A stretch of 50,361 nucleotides of DNA from Caldilineaceae bacterium bin34 (lineage in GTDB: Bacteria > Chloroflexota > Anaerolineae > Caldilineales > Caldilineaceae), in contig MPMO01000034.1 in assembly GCA_002238555.1 (NCBI GenBank), forward strand, positions 1 through 50,361, given 5' to 3'. Below, piece by piece: positions 16,687 through 25,756 of the stretch; within the stretch, counting starts at the first letter, position 1, and every line of letters starts with the position of its first letter. A program made the translations under genes and the position numbers. Below the pieces are notes generated by a model. It had not been told where the DNA came from, ran no database searches, and saw only the letters and a program-made list of their open reading frames with translations.

Positions 16687-18597
16687 TCAGCGGCCAATGC
16701 GGTAGGTGAGCGAGCCTTCCCGGGAAGGCTGGTCCAGCGTGAAGACGACCCGGTACAGTTCGGTGCCCCAGCAGGGCCCCATCCGCACCTGGTCGGTAAT
16801 CGGCACTGTTTCCACGGCGGCCGTCAACCGGCCGGCATTGAACTCCACGGTGCCCTCCGCCGCAGTGCGGTCGTCCTTGTAGTTCCGGGCGGAGATGCGG
16901 ACGATGCCCGTGTCCAGTTCCACACGGCCCGGGGTCAGCAGGCTCAACTGCAGGGAGCCGGGCGCGGTAAGGAACCGCCACCGGTCCTCGACCTCGACGC
17001 GCTCTCCCCGGTGCAGGGTCAGGGTGCGGTGCCAGCTGGCCAGACCTGCGTCCTCGCCCCAGGCACCGGCGATCTCCAGTGCCAGGCGCGCCGTGTTCTC
17101 GTCGGCCGCGTATTCCACTTGGCTGGCACCGTGCCGCTCGCCGGGTTGTTGCTGGCGTCCATCGATGGTTGGCAGCAGGGTGTGATAGTCGGACTGCATC
17201 GTCCAGATGTCGTAGCGCTGGGCACTGAATGTCTTGGCGGTGTAGTTCTCGACCCCGGCGTCCACCAGCAGCGGCCGGCCGTCCAGGTAGACGACAAAGT
17301 TGCCGATGTCGTTGTGGTTGTGGCTTTCTTCGTTGTGGCCGCCCTTGATGGCCACGTAGAAACCATCCTGGGAGCCGGCGGCATCCCGGGCCGTCATGAC
17401 CTCGATGTTGGGGAGCCAGACGTCGCGCGGCAGGGGGGCCGGGACCGGCCGGTCCAATACCTCGTCCAGGGCAAAGATGGCCATCAGCGACCGGCCCAGG
17501 CTGGAACCGCGGCTGCTCACCTGGCCTTGGGCATGCAGGCCAGGCCGCCCAATCCCCTGACGGTCGGCCAGCCACCGGGCAAAGGCCTGCATGTCCGCGT
17601 CTCCGATGCGGCTGCCGTAGGCGTGCACCAGGAGGGCTTCGGGTTCGACGAGGGCGGAGGCGTCCGCGAAGTTAAGGTAGTAGCTGTCGGCGATGTGGGC
17701 CCGGTGCAGGAAGCGGCCAATCTCCCCGATCAGGGGTTCCCCGAACACGTCAACGGCGCCGTCGGTGGCCGTGTACAGGAGCTCGAGGTTTTCAAAGAGG
17801 GAGGCTCCGGCCCGGCCCCAGTAGTTGGGGCCCTCGTCGCAGCCGCCGTCCCGGGGATAGGTGTCGATGAAGTTGTCGACGGTGCGCAGGACCCGAAAGA
17901 CATCCTCCGCCCTGGTCTCCACATCGTCCTCGATGGCCAGAATACAGGTCAGCCAGTTGGAGCAGATCCACGGGTTCCAGTTGTTGACGCGCCGGCCGCC
18001 CAGCCAGCCCATCCAGAAGAAGTCGATGCGCACCCTGAGCACGTCCAGGATCCGCCGCCGGATTTCCAATTCGATGCGTCGGCGCACCAGCGGAGAGACG
18101 GTGTCCAGCCGCTCGTGCAGCAGGTACAGCGTCCAGGCCAGCAGCGCACCGGTCTCGGCCGCAAACAGGTCGACGGTCGGTTCCTCCACGTCCGGCAGGC
18201 CGGAACCGGCCTTCTGGACGCCGATGTGGGCCGGCACGCCCCAGTAGGTTTCCTCGCAAAGGGCCCAGATGCCGTTGACGCAGTCGTCCAGGAAACGGCC
18301 TTGGCCCTCGGCGCATTCAGCCAGCACCAGATCGGCCAGGGCGTCGCGCCGGGCGAAGCTCAGGTCCTGGTAGCGGGAGCGGTCGCCCGTCCGGGCGAAG
18401 TCCAGGAACCGCGTGGCCGGCAGGTGGGGCCAGGCGAAGTCCAGCCGGTTCTCGCCGGCCTCGATCAGGGACCGCCGCAACCCGGCGGGAATGCCGTTCC
18501 AGGCGGCCCGTTCGTCGACACGGGGAAAGGGATGCCAATCCTGCCGGGATCGCAGCAGATGCTCCAGTCGGACAACACCGAACCGTTGGCTGAGCAT
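16687..18597 (-). CDS. Heparinase II/III-like protein
   Basis: A 636-residue protein. ATG 18597, with AAGGA a few bases before it on the minus strand, fits the alignable start LSQRFGVVRLEHLL; a longer frame reaches 18900 but runs over the preceding gap. The helical toroid domain (about 50-380) contains VNNWNPWICSNW and DGGCDEGPNYWG, the region where the catalytic Asn/Tyr lie in this superfamily. The C-terminal beta domain begins with GHNEESHNHNDIGNF near residue 420, the diagnostic His-Asn-His-Asn-Asp metal-binding motif, followed by DGRPLLVDAG. Such enzymes cleave uronate-containing glycans by beta-elimination. The lack of a signal peptide argues for an oligosaccharide lyase in the cytoplasm. 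Likely a partner of the adjacent YetA-like protein. Confidence 0.88.
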   Translation of the reverse strand: MLSQRFGVVRLEHLLRSRQDWHPFPRVDERAAWNGIPAGLRRSLIEAGENRLDFAWPHLPATRFLDFARTGDRSRYQDLSFARRDALADLVLAECAEGQGRFLDDCVNGIWALCEETYWGVPAHIGVQKAGSGLPDVEEPTVDLFAAETGALLAWTLYLLHERLDTVSPLVRRRIELEIRRRILDVLRVRIDFFWMGWLGGRRVNNWNPWICSNWLTCILAIEDDVETRAEDVFRVLRTVDNFIDTYPRDGGCDEGPNYWGRAGASLFENLELLYTATDGAVDVFGEPLIGEIGRFLHRAHIADSYYLNFADASALVEPEALLVHAYGSRIGDADMQAFARWLADRQGIGRPGLHAQGQVSSRGSSLGRSLMAIFALDEVLDRPVPAPLPRDVWLPNIEVMTARDAAGSQDGFYVAIKGGHNEESHNHNDIGNFVVYLDGRPLLVDAGVENYTAKTFSAQRYDIWTMQSDYHTLLPTIDGRQQQPGERHGASQVEYAADENTARLALEIAGAWGEDAGLASWHRTLTLHRGERVEVEDRWRFLTAPGSLQLSLLTPGRVELDTGIVRISARNYKDDRTAAEGTVEFNAGRLTAAVETVPITDQVRMGPCWGTELYRVVFTLDQPSREGSLTYRIGR

Positions 18598-18671
18598 ATC
18601 GGGGATCCTTGTCCTGAGCGGGAAACGGGTGGTTGCCTGAAGCCGGAGAGCAGCCGCCCCGCCTCCGGCGG

Positions 18672-19382
18672 CTACCGGCGGCTGCGCCAGCCTTCGAACT
18701 GGGCCCTGGTCTCCTCGTTGGGCGGGTAGAGGCCCTGCAGGGGTCGTCCGGTCTTCACCTGTTCGACCACCCAGTTCTCCAACACTTCCTGGTCCGCCGC
18801 CTCGTCGATGACTTCGCGGGCCATGGCATTGGGGATTACCACCACGCCCTCGCCGTCGCCCACGATCAGGTCGTCCGGCATGACCGCAACGTCGCCGCAC
18901 CCCACCGGGACGTTCATGTCCACCGGATGGTGGTGGGTGTGGGAAGGCGTGGCCGCGGCGCCGCCCAGGAAGATGGGAAAGTCCATGGCCCGGAGGGCCG
19001 GCGTGTCGCGCAGGGAGCCGTCCGTGACGACGCCCACGCAGCCCCGTTCCCGGATGCGGTGGGCCAGGATGTCGCCCATGGTGCCGGTCGCAATCACCCG
19101 GCGGGCATCCACCACCAGCACCTGGTCGGGACCGATGGCTTCCATGGCCAGGCGCTGCACGTTGGTGGAGTTGTCGTAGCGTCGATCCACCAAATCCTGT
19201 CGGCTCGGGATGTAGCGCAGGGTGAAGGCGTGGCCGGCCATGGTCAGGCCCGGCTTGATCGGATGCACCCCCTGCATGAAGCAGCGCTTGATGCCGCGCT
19301 TGATCAGGGAGGTGGTCAGGGTGGCCGTGGAGACATGGGACAGGGCCTCGCGATCGGCGGCGGAAATGCGGTAGTCGGACAT
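18672..19382 (-). CDS. RraA-like / HMG-CHA aldolase family protein
   Basis: A 236-residue protein of the RraA fold: ATLTTSLIKRGIKRCF, MAGHAFTLRYIP, DQVLVVDARR followed by ATGTMGDILAHRIRERGCVG, VVTDGSLRDTPAL and PVDMNVPVGCGDVAVMPDDL, then GDGEGVVVIP. The conserved G-x-x-x-(A) loop, the Arg in DGSLRD and the acidic pair bind divalent metal and an oxo-acid in the aldolase/oxaloacetate-decarboxylase members. Despite the name, proteins of this length and context usually act on keto-acids rather than on RNase E. In this gene train it may split or decarboxylate a keto-deoxy sugar acid. It lies 54 bases after GH4 and 74 before the heparinase-like gene. Function inferred. Confidence 0.85.
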   Translation of the reverse strand: MSDYRISAADREALSHVSTATLTTSLIKRGIKRCFMQGVHPIKPGLTMAGHAFTLRYIPSRQDLVDRRYDNSTNVQRLAMEAIGPDQVLVVDARRVIATGTMGDILAHRIRERGCVGVVTDGSLRDTPALRAMDFPIFLGGAAATPSHTHHHPVDMNVPVGCGDVAVMPDDLIVGDGEGVVVIPNAMAREVIDEAADQEVLENWVVEQVKTGRPLQGLYPPNEETRAQFEGWRSRR

Positions 19383-19436
19383 GCAGAAGGTTCCGGGAAG
19401 TAGTTTGGACTGGTCAAAAAGGGGGCGGGGGGTTCG

Positions 19437-20828
19437 TCAGGCCCGCCAGCCGGCGGGAATGGCATCCCGCTCCAGCTCCAGCAGTTCAGCCAGGATGGCA
19501 TCCGCGTCGGCAATCGAATTGACGATGGGATCGGTCAGCATGGCTCGCCGCAACAGGTTGCGATCGTCCCGCGCGACGGCCTCGGCGGTCAGTTCATGGG
19601 TGTCGAGAATCAACTGCTGCTGGCCCAGCAGCCCGCGCGGCATCTCGCCGACCGGCCGCGGCACGGGGCCGTCCATGTCGATGTCGCAAAGCAGTTCCAG
19701 GAAGGCGTCGTCCGCCATGTTGGTGACGGCGCCGCGGTTGGCGCAGTTGACGAAGAAGGGGCGGTTCAGGCCGCCCACCATGTTGTCGATGATGTCCGTG
19801 GCGTGGTCCGGGCCCAGCAGCGTGGTGTAGTCCTCGATCGGGAGCGTGCCTTCCAGGAAGCCGTCGATCTGGTGCCACATGGCCTCGTGCCGATCGTACC
19901 GGGTCTCGGTGTCCCAGATGGCCAGGGGCGGCGTGCCGTTGCCGGACCGGCCGGCCTGCTGGTAGTAGGGCACGTACTCCTTGGTGTGGGAAACACAGAC
20001 CGGCACCCGGTCGAAGACATCGTACAGTTCCGCCCCGATGGTCTGGTTCAGCCAGCCCTTGGCTTCGCCCTCCACCGTCGGATCCTCGTGGGCGGCGCCG
20101 GCCCGCAGGGACTCCGCGATGACATCCGACACGTCGGCGCCCCGCCACTCCGCCCGGAGCAGCCAGGTGAAGTGGTTCACGCCGGCGATGCGCATGTCGA
20201 AGTCCCGGTCCAGCTCCGCGGTCAGTTCGCCCCCGGCCGCGGCCTCGATACCGGCCATGCCGGCCAGCCGCACCTTGATGTGCGGCATGTGCAGGCTGTC
20301 GCAGAGGGCGAAGCTCTTGATGCCGGGGGCATGGCGCATCAGGCCGATGCCGTGTACCGTCGAGGGATTGATGTAGTTGATGACCCATGCATCCGGACAC
20401 AGGCGCTCAACGTCGGCGGCGCATTCCAGGATTCGCGGGAACTCGCGCAGGGCGCGGAATATTCCGCCGGGACCGATGGTGTCCCCGGAGCACATGCGTA
20501 CGCCGTACTTCTCGGAAATGGCGCAGTCGATGCCGCGGTACTTGACAGTCTGGTTGGCGAAGCTGAGGACCACGAAGTCTGCTTCCGGCAGGGCCGGCAC
20601 CCAGTCCGTGTGGCCTTCCACCCCCAGGGGCACGGCATTGGCGTCGCGCACCATTTCCGCCAGCCGGACCAGTTTGGACAGCCGCTCCTCGTCGGTGTCC
20701 ACCAGCACCAGCGTCCCGCGTTGCAGGTGGGGCGAATGGACCATCTGCCAGATGGCCTGGCGTCCGAAGAAGAGACTGCCGGCCCCTACGACAACGACCC
20801 TGGGGCCGGATTTCTGTGCGCTGGTCAT
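19437..20828 (-). CDS. GH4 family NAD-dependent glycosidase
   Basis: A 463-residue protein. ATG 20828 is preferred over an in-frame TTG at 20858. The N-terminal Rossmann segment VVVVGAGSLFFGR and DTDEERL bind NAD. GDTIGPGGIFRALRE, NYINPS (N154), the metal ligands C176 (FALCDSLH) and H219 (VNHFTW), and HTKEYVPYYQ are the GH4 signature blocks. GH4 enzymes hydrolyse glycosides by a redox-elimination mechanism needing NAD and Mn. EYVPYY resembles the alpha-galactosidase/alpha-galacturonidase branch more than the 6-phospho-glucosidases, but the CDSLH block differs from the usual CHS, so specificity is open. In this cluster an alpha-uronidase role would fit. First enzyme gene after the SH3 protein gene (64-base gap). 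Confidence 0.88.
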   Translation of the reverse strand: MTSAQKSGPRVVVVGAGSLFFGRQAIWQMVHSPHLQRGTLVLVDTDEERLSKLVRLAEMVRDANAVPLGVEGHTDWVPALPEADFVVLSFANQTVKYRGIDCAISEKYGVRMCSGDTIGPGGIFRALREFPRILECAADVERLCPDAWVINYINPSTVHGIGLMRHAPGIKSFALCDSLHMPHIKVRLAGMAGIEAAAGGELTAELDRDFDMRIAGVNHFTWLLRAEWRGADVSDVIAESLRAGAAHEDPTVEGEAKGWLNQTIGAELYDVFDRVPVCVSHTKEYVPYYQQAGRSGNGTPPLAIWDTETRYDRHEAMWHQIDGFLEGTLPIEDYTTLLGPDHATDIIDNMVGGLNRPFFVNCANRGAVTNMADDAFLELLCDIDMDGPVPRPVGEMPRGLLGQQQLILDTHELTAEAVARDDRNLLRRAMLTDPIVNSIADADAILAELLELERDAIPAGWRA

Positions 20829-20892
20829 ATCGGAAGCGTAGGTTTCCTGAAGAAACAAGGCCCGCCGGGGCGCCGGCGAAGGGAACGGCCGA

Positions 20893-23034
20893 CTACTGCT
20901 CGTCCGGCACGTAGGGCCGCTCGGGCAGGTTGGCGTAGGCGTCCTGGACCAGATCGCCCCAAATCCACTCCCCGGAGTCCAGGTGGTACCAGACCCCGTC
21001 CGGATTGGAACCCAGGGTCCAGCCGTCGAGCAACAGGGCCGTGCCCGGCCCCAGGAAGCCCTGCTGAGCGGACCCGCTGTCGGGGGCGGCCCGCAGATTG
21101 GCGTTGGAGATGGTGGTCGGATGGCGCAGGACCGGCAGGCCGTCCGGAATGTTGGCGATGGCTGCGGACGGGATCCAGTGGAAGTCGTCCATGAGGGACC
21201 ACGAGCCGTCGGTGCTGGTCCCGAGCAGGGTCACCTCGCGCCCGGCCGGCAGGATGCCGCGGGACTCGAAGTCGGCACCGGGGCCGATGTGCACGTCGAC
21301 ATCTTCCACAATGGCGGTCCGGCCGTCGGGTATCGGTTCGAGTGTCGGCTCCGCCGGGTCCTGATCGCCCGTGTCGGCCACCGGCTCGTCCGCCGGTGCC
21401 GCCGTTTGGAGGTACTCGACCGGAATGTCGGGAATGTCCGCCTTGTCGATCAACGGCAGCTGATCCACCACCTCCGGATTGACCACGGTCTCGGCCAGGA
21501 TGAAGAAGGTGTCCTCCATCTGCAGCCAGAACTGATCGCCGTCCGCCACCCGTCTGACCAGGATCACGCCGCTGTCCGCCTCCCGCGGCGGAGCAATGGT
21601 TTCCGCTGCGACGTCGGGCCACAGGTACACCTGGGCGGTGGTCGCCAGGAACACATAGTCGGCCACCGGCGTGGAGGTGGGGGTGGGTGGCACCGGTGTC
21701 GGTTCCGCGGGTTCCTCCACGGCCTGCACCGGGATTTCAGTGGCGGTGGGCACGGCCGTTGCCACGCTTTCCTCCGGCTCCGGCGTGATGGCCTGGACAC
21801 CGTCGCTCCCGCCTTGGTTGGCCAAGTTGTCAAGCCAGGCCGGCCGCACCACGACCAAGGCCACGATGCCGACGCCCACCAGGACCATGAGCACCATGAG
21901 CAGCATCTGGCCCAGGCCCTGACCGGGTGCTTCGGTCTCCGCCAGGGCCTCCGCAATCTCCGCGTCCGGGTCCTCCGCCTCGAATTCCTCCGGCACATCC
22001 CGGGCATCGACAATGTCCGGCTCCGTGTCCGGTTCCACTCCCGTAGTCCCATCCTCCGGCAGGGGTTCCGGTTCCCACTCGGGCTCGGGCGGCGGCGGTT
22101 CGGGCAGGTGCCTGGAGGCCACGTCGATCGTCAGATCGCCTTTGTCTTCCGGTTCGGCCGCGGGTTGGCGCTTGATGGGTTCGGCCGGTTCGCTGTCCGG
22201 GAAGAGGACCGTGTCCCGTCCCCCGTCCGCCTGCGGTTCGGCCGCGGCCGGCGTCTCCGTGTCCGGTTTCTCCCGGTCGGCGCCACCCGGGATCCTGGGC
22301 AGCGGGTTGCGACGCGCATTCACGGGCGTGATGCCCACCAGTTCCCCCAACTGTGCCAGTCTCTGGGCATCCGCCGTTTCGGCCGTCGCGGACCCTGTCT
22401 CCCCCATGCGCAGCAGCTCGCGTATCACCATCACCATGGTGGCGAGGCAGACGCAACAGCGCATGCGATCCTGGCTGGCGTCCAGGATGTAGCGTCCGAC
22501 CAGTTCCTCGCTGGCCAGGATTTCCAGCAGCCCGACCTCCGTGGCCACGGCCTCGCGGAAGGAGGCGCCGCCCAGCACCTCCATGCGTTCGTCGATGGCG
22601 TGCAGCGTGGCCGTGGTCAGGTCCTGCAGGTTGGCGAACCCGCCGCTGACGGACGCAAAGGGGGTGAGCCCGCCGGAGCCTGCCGCGAGGCGGTCGGCCA
22701 GATCCTGGATCTCGTCCGCCACGTCCCGCAGACTGAAGAATTCGGCCAGTTCCCTGAGGCGCTCCAGGTCGCACAGTGTGGTCTCAAGGGTTGGCTCGCA
22801 GGCGCGGGTTGGCAGGAGCAGGTGCAGCTGGAGGGCCCAGTGGGCCAGGAGGAACGTACGCGAATCGTGGCCGTAGTAGCTGTCAATCTCCGAGATGATG
22901 GCCTGCAGACGCACGGTGCGGTCTTCGTCCGGGCGCGACTGATCCTCGCTGGTGAGCAACAGTGAACTGAGACCGTTCTCCAAGGCGGTCAGGCCTTGCA
23001 GGACGAGACCGGCCAGATTGTCTGTTTCGTTCAT
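20893..23034 (-). CDS. Membrane protein with acidic/proline-rich linker and SH3-like domains
   Basis: A 713-residue protein. The first 230 or so residues are helical and without a signal peptide. Residues about 245-372 are an acidic, Pro/Glu-rich linker. One membrane helix lies at about 376-397. The outer part starts with a Pro/Thr/Glu-rich stem (TPVPPTPTSTPV) and continues with SH3-like repeats: VADYVFLATTAQVYLWP, IVEDVDVHIGPGADFESRG, and ISNANLRAAPDSGSAQQGF followed by DGVWYHLDSGEWIWGDLV. Bacterial SH3 domains often bind cell-wall or surface polymers. The protein therefore links a cytoplasmic helical domain to an outer wall-facing sensor or anchor. It is the first gene of the minus-strand train, but there is no proof it belongs to the sugar pathway. 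Confidence 0.8.
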   Translation of the reverse strand: MNETDNLAGLVLQGLTALENGLSSLLLTSEDQSRPDEDRTVRLQAIISEIDSYYGHDSRTFLLAHWALQLHLLLPTRACEPTLETTLCDLERLRELAEFFSLRDVADEIQDLADRLAAGSGGLTPFASVSGGFANLQDLTTATLHAIDERMEVLGGASFREAVATEVGLLEILASEELVGRYILDASQDRMRCCVCLATMVMVIRELLRMGETGSATAETADAQRLAQLGELVGITPVNARRNPLPRIPGGADREKPDTETPAAAEPQADGGRDTVLFPDSEPAEPIKRQPAAEPEDKGDLTIDVASRHLPEPPPPEPEWEPEPLPEDGTTGVEPDTEPDIVDARDVPEEFEAEDPDAEIAEALAETEAPGQGLGQMLLMVLMVLVGVGIVALVVVRPAWLDNLANQGGSDGVQAITPEPEESVATAVPTATEIPVQAVEEPAEPTPVPPTPTSTPVADYVFLATTAQVYLWPDVAAETIAPPREADSGVILVRRVADGDQFWLQMEDTFFILAETVVNPEVVDQLPLIDKADIPDIPVEYLQTAAPADEPVADTGDQDPAEPTLEPIPDGRTAIVEDVDVHIGPGADFESRGILPAGREVTLLGTSTDGSWSLMDDFHWIPSAAIANIPDGLPVLRHPTTISNANLRAAPDSGSAQQGFLGPGTALLLDGWTLGSNPDGVWYHLDSGEWIWGDLVQDAYANLPERPYVPDEQ

Positions 23035-23351
23035 GGCATCAAGTGAAACCCGCGGGCGTACGGGGACATCTTGGGAGAGGCACGAGAGGGCTGGAGACCT
23101 GTCTGGATGACGGTACCAATGAAGATCCTATATTACAAGGCGGCATTAACCGGCTGTGTCCCAAGCGATTCGGGTACGGGACGCGCAGGAACTCCTGCGC
23201 GTTCGCGTCGGCAAACAGGATTGCGGTGGAACCCAAGGTGCCGGCCGCAGTCCGGAAGCAGGCCTGTCAACGTCGTGATCCTGAATCGTATAGGCGCGTG
23301 AACCCAACTGAATAAGAGATTTTGGAGGAATTCCGAAGGGCCGAGCGATTA
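23035..23351. other. Divergent intergenic region with a 9-bp hairpin
   Basis: No gene is seen. A perfect stem with arms ACGCGCAGG (23181-23189) and CCTGCGCGT (23194-23202) closes a four-base loop, AACT. It lies about 150 bases upstream of the SH3-protein gene and should be near the promoter of the minus-strand train, but no -35/-10 pair is convincing. GGAGG at 23323-23327 precedes the plus-strand chimeric pseudogene. Confidence 0.45.
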
Positions 23352-23773
23352 ATGGGCCGCCGCGCCTTCCTGCGTTCAACGGGCTTTGCCATGGGCGCCG
23401 CGGCATGGGCTTGGCCGACCTGGACGGCGACGGCGACCTGGATGTGCCAGTCAACAACCTGCGGTCCCCGGCTCGCATCTTCGAGAACCAACTGTGCACC
23501 GGGCAGTCCCTGGTGGTGCACCTGAGCCAGGCCGGGACGGGCAACACCAGCGCCCTGGGTGCCGAGGTGCGTCTGCAGACCTCCACGGGTGTCTACCGGC
23601 GACAGGTGCAGGCTGCCAGCGGGTATCTGTCCGGCCGCGGTCCCGCGTTGCACTGCGGGTTGTCCGAGGGCAGCGAGATTCTGGCCTTGGAAATCCGCTG
23701 GCCGGATGGCATCGCCTCCCTGATCGGCGGTCAGTCCCTGCAGCCGAACAGCCGGGTGGCAGTCTCCCGCTGA
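23352..23773 (+). pseudogene. Chimeric relic: Tat-signal start joined to an FG-GAP/UnbV protein end
   Basis: ATG 23352 opens MGRRAFLRSTGFAMGAAA, a twin-arginine signal (RRAFLR). Around 23400 homology switches frame to GMGLADLDGDGDLDVPVNNL, an FG-GAP/VCBS calcium-loop repeat. This continues through IFENQLCTGQSLVVHLSQ and GAEVRLQTSTGVYRRQVQ to GLSEGSEILALEIRWPDG, the ASPIC/UnbV C-terminal domain, ending TGA 23771-23773. The Tat start and the UnbV end are in different frames, so they were probably two genes, or two ends of one, brought together by a deletion of most of the coding region. Intact CRTAC1-type proteins have 500 or more residues and are secreted. Not functional as it stands. Confidence 0.65.
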
Positions 23774-23774
23774 C

Positions 23775-23803
23775 GCGCCGTCGGCCGCCGGGCCCCACGG
23801 CGC
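23775..23803. terminator. Possible bidirectional stem-loop between convergent units
   Basis: Arms GCGCCGT (23775-23781) and ACGGCGC (23797-23803) can pair directly after the UnbV stop and 40 bases from the stop of the convergent oxidoreductase. No U-run follows, so intrinsic termination is uncertain. Confidence 0.35.
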
Positions 23804-23842
23804 GGCCCATGGTTTAACCCGGCGGCCCCGCTCCGGCTTCGG

Positions 23843-25096
23843 TTATGCAAAGCGGTTCAGGGCCAGGGCGGCATCGTCCGGGCCGGCCGGGGTGCCCGTG
23901 ATCCGGCGTGCCACCAGTTCACCGGTGGCCGGGCCCAGGGTCATTCCAATCTTGTTGTGGCCGCAGGCCAGCAGCAGGTTCTCGTACTTTGTGCTCCAGT
24001 CGACAATGGGCAGGCCGTCCGGGGTCATGGGGCGGAAACCCATCCAGGGCTGCCCGTCCTCGGGCCGTGGGTCCAGACCCAGCAGATCGCGACTGGCGCG
24101 CGCAACCTGGGCCGCCCGTTCGCTGTCCACGCGGTCGTCCATGCCCGTGAATTCCACCCGGCCGGCGATTCGCAGCCGATCCCCCATCGGGTTCACGGCC
24201 ACGCCCTCGTCCATCAACTGGACCCCGAAGTTCGGAAAGCCCTCGGGTCGTGCCATGGTGTAGCTGTGGCCCCGCCCGGGCACGACCGGCACGTCCAGTC
24301 CCCAGTCCCTGCCCAGCGCGCCGGACCAGGCACCGGCTGCCAGTACCGCGACATTGAACTCGATGTCCTCCTTGCTCGTGGTCACGGAGGTGATCTGACC
24401 ATCGTCCATCCCCCCGATGCCGGTCACGGCCACATGCGACCAGAATTCGGCGCCGTGTTGGCCGGCTTCGTGCGCCAGGCTTTGGACGAAGGCCTTGGGC
24501 GACAGGCGGCCGTCCTCCGGCAACAGGACGGCCCCCACAATCTTGTCCGCAGCCTGGGGCAGATAGTGGCGGACTCCGGACCGGTCGAGCAGGGCCGCAA
24601 GGCCACCCATGCTCCGGTGCCGCAGGGCCTGGGTCGCGCCCGCCCGGAAGCCGGCCTGCGTGGAGAACACGTTCAGGGAACCGTCCATGCGGAAGTGGTC
24701 CTGCAAGGGCAGCTTCCGGTGCAGTTCCCGGTACAGCTCCATGCTGCGTCCGGCCAACCTGTGCAGCACGGCCGTGGTCTTGAGCCACTGGACGGGTTCG
24801 GCGGCCGCGCGCAACCGCCGCCGCCAGTCGGACAGGTGGGGATCGCCGGCTGCCGGCAGGTAGATCGAGGCCTCGGGATCCTGCCATTTTTCGAGCAACT
24901 GCTCGATGCCGCTGTCGGCGGCCATGGGCAGCCAGGAACTGGGGACCAACAGGCCGGCGTTGGCGTGGGAGGAGCCGCCGGCCACCTCGCCCCGGTCAAT
25001 CACCAGGGGACGGTATCCCGCCTGGGTCAGATACCAGGCCGAGCATACGCCGACGATTCCCGCGCCGATGATCAGGATGTCGCACTGGCGTGTCAT
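23843..25096 (-). CDS. FAD-dependent oxidoreductase, DadA-like (D-amino-acid dehydrogenase family)
   Basis: A 417-residue protein. ATG 25096 is preferred over a GTG at 25111. The N-terminal dinucleotide fold CDILIIGAGIVGVCSAWYL (GxGxxG at about 9-15) is followed by VIDRGEVAGGSSHANAGLL, the FAD-contacting GG.S..N.G block of DadA/GlyOx. The middle has the substrate domain (MDGSLNVFST), then VLAAGAWSGALG, VPGRGHSYTM and the C-terminal GFRPMTPDGLPIVDW with CGHNKIGMTLGPATGELVA closing the FAD site. These enzymes oxidatively deaminate amino acids, often D-amino acids, passing electrons to the quinone pool. It stands alone, convergent with the pseudogene. Substrate cannot be read; glycine/sarcosine-type oxidases share the architecture. 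Confidence 0.87.
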   Translation of the reverse strand: MTRQCDILIIGAGIVGVCSAWYLTQAGYRPLVIDRGEVAGGSSHANAGLLVPSSWLPMAADSGIEQLLEKWQDPEASIYLPAAGDPHLSDWRRRLRAAAEPVQWLKTTAVLHRLAGRSMELYRELHRKLPLQDHFRMDGSLNVFSTQAGFRAGATQALRHRSMGGLAALLDRSGVRHYLPQAADKIVGAVLLPEDGRLSPKAFVQSLAHEAGQHGAEFWSHVAVTGIGGMDDGQITSVTTSKEDIEFNVAVLAAGAWSGALGRDWGLDVPVVPGRGHSYTMARPEGFPNFGVQLMDEGVAVNPMGDRLRIAGRVEFTGMDDRVDSERAAQVARASRDLLGLDPRPEDGQPWMGFRPMTPDGLPIVDWSTKYENLLLACGHNKIGMTLGPATGELVARRITGTPAGPDDAALALNRFA

Positions 25097-25756
25097 GGGC
25101 AGGGCGGGCACAGCGTGCCGAACAAATCGCTAAGGCGGCGAATTATAGGCCCCCTGCGGCGTTGTCTGCCGAGCCGGGCTGCGTTGCCTGGAAGTGGGGC
25201 TTGTGCACCGCATGTGTCGCACGGGCAGAGTCCCCGGCCTTCAACAGGCTTCGGTCCGAGGGCAGTTTGTCGGACTCATCCGGATCTTCGCCGGGCGCGC
25301 GCATCGGGATGCCGGCATCAACGATTCGTCTGGCGATTATCCCTGGACTTGCCCGGTGGGTTCCACGGCATCCGCCTCCCGGCCTTCCCTGTGGGCACGA
25401 CCCCGGTTGTAAGACGTCTTGCGCGGCAGACTGTCCGTCGCGGAGAAGCCACTGTGGCGAGCGCGGATTTCCTCAACCACATCGTTGACGGTCCGACGAC
25501 GCAGCTCGGGTTCATCGCCCGTCGGTGTTCCCGCTGCCTGCATGTGTACCGTCCGATGGGATGTCTGGGCCACGGAAACAAGCGTTGTTCTTCACCGGGC
25601 CGGTCTCACGGTTTCGGTGCCGTGCACGTACGGCGAAGGCAGCAAAGTGCCCAAGGTGCGGAATTGTTGACTCGGCATGCACCGCACCCTAGAATGGCCG
25701 ACGGTTTCGCCCAAGGCGTTCGCAACGCTGCCGGGTCGCAGTTTCCGATTCCCGAT
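25097..25756. other. 660-base gap without a supported gene
   Basis: All frames over 25100-25750 have open stretches, but none has a start with a ribosome-binding site, protein-like periodicity or a recognised motif. A minus-strand frame at 25337-25573 contains NDVVEEIRARHSG, which looks helical, but nothing around it supports a gene. The left part should hold the promoter of the oxidoreductase gene, and the right part that of the small membrane protein. Confidence 0.35.

Noticed and set aside
16153..18729. An 858-codon plus-strand open frame opposite the heparinase-like and YetA-like genes
   Set aside because: It is the complement of two well-supported genes in GC-rich DNA, has Gly/Gln/Arg-biased low-complexity composition and no domain motif.
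25337..25573. Minus-strand frame with NDVVEEIRARHSG in the 25 kb gap
   Set aside because: One helical-looking stretch only; start and context unsupported.
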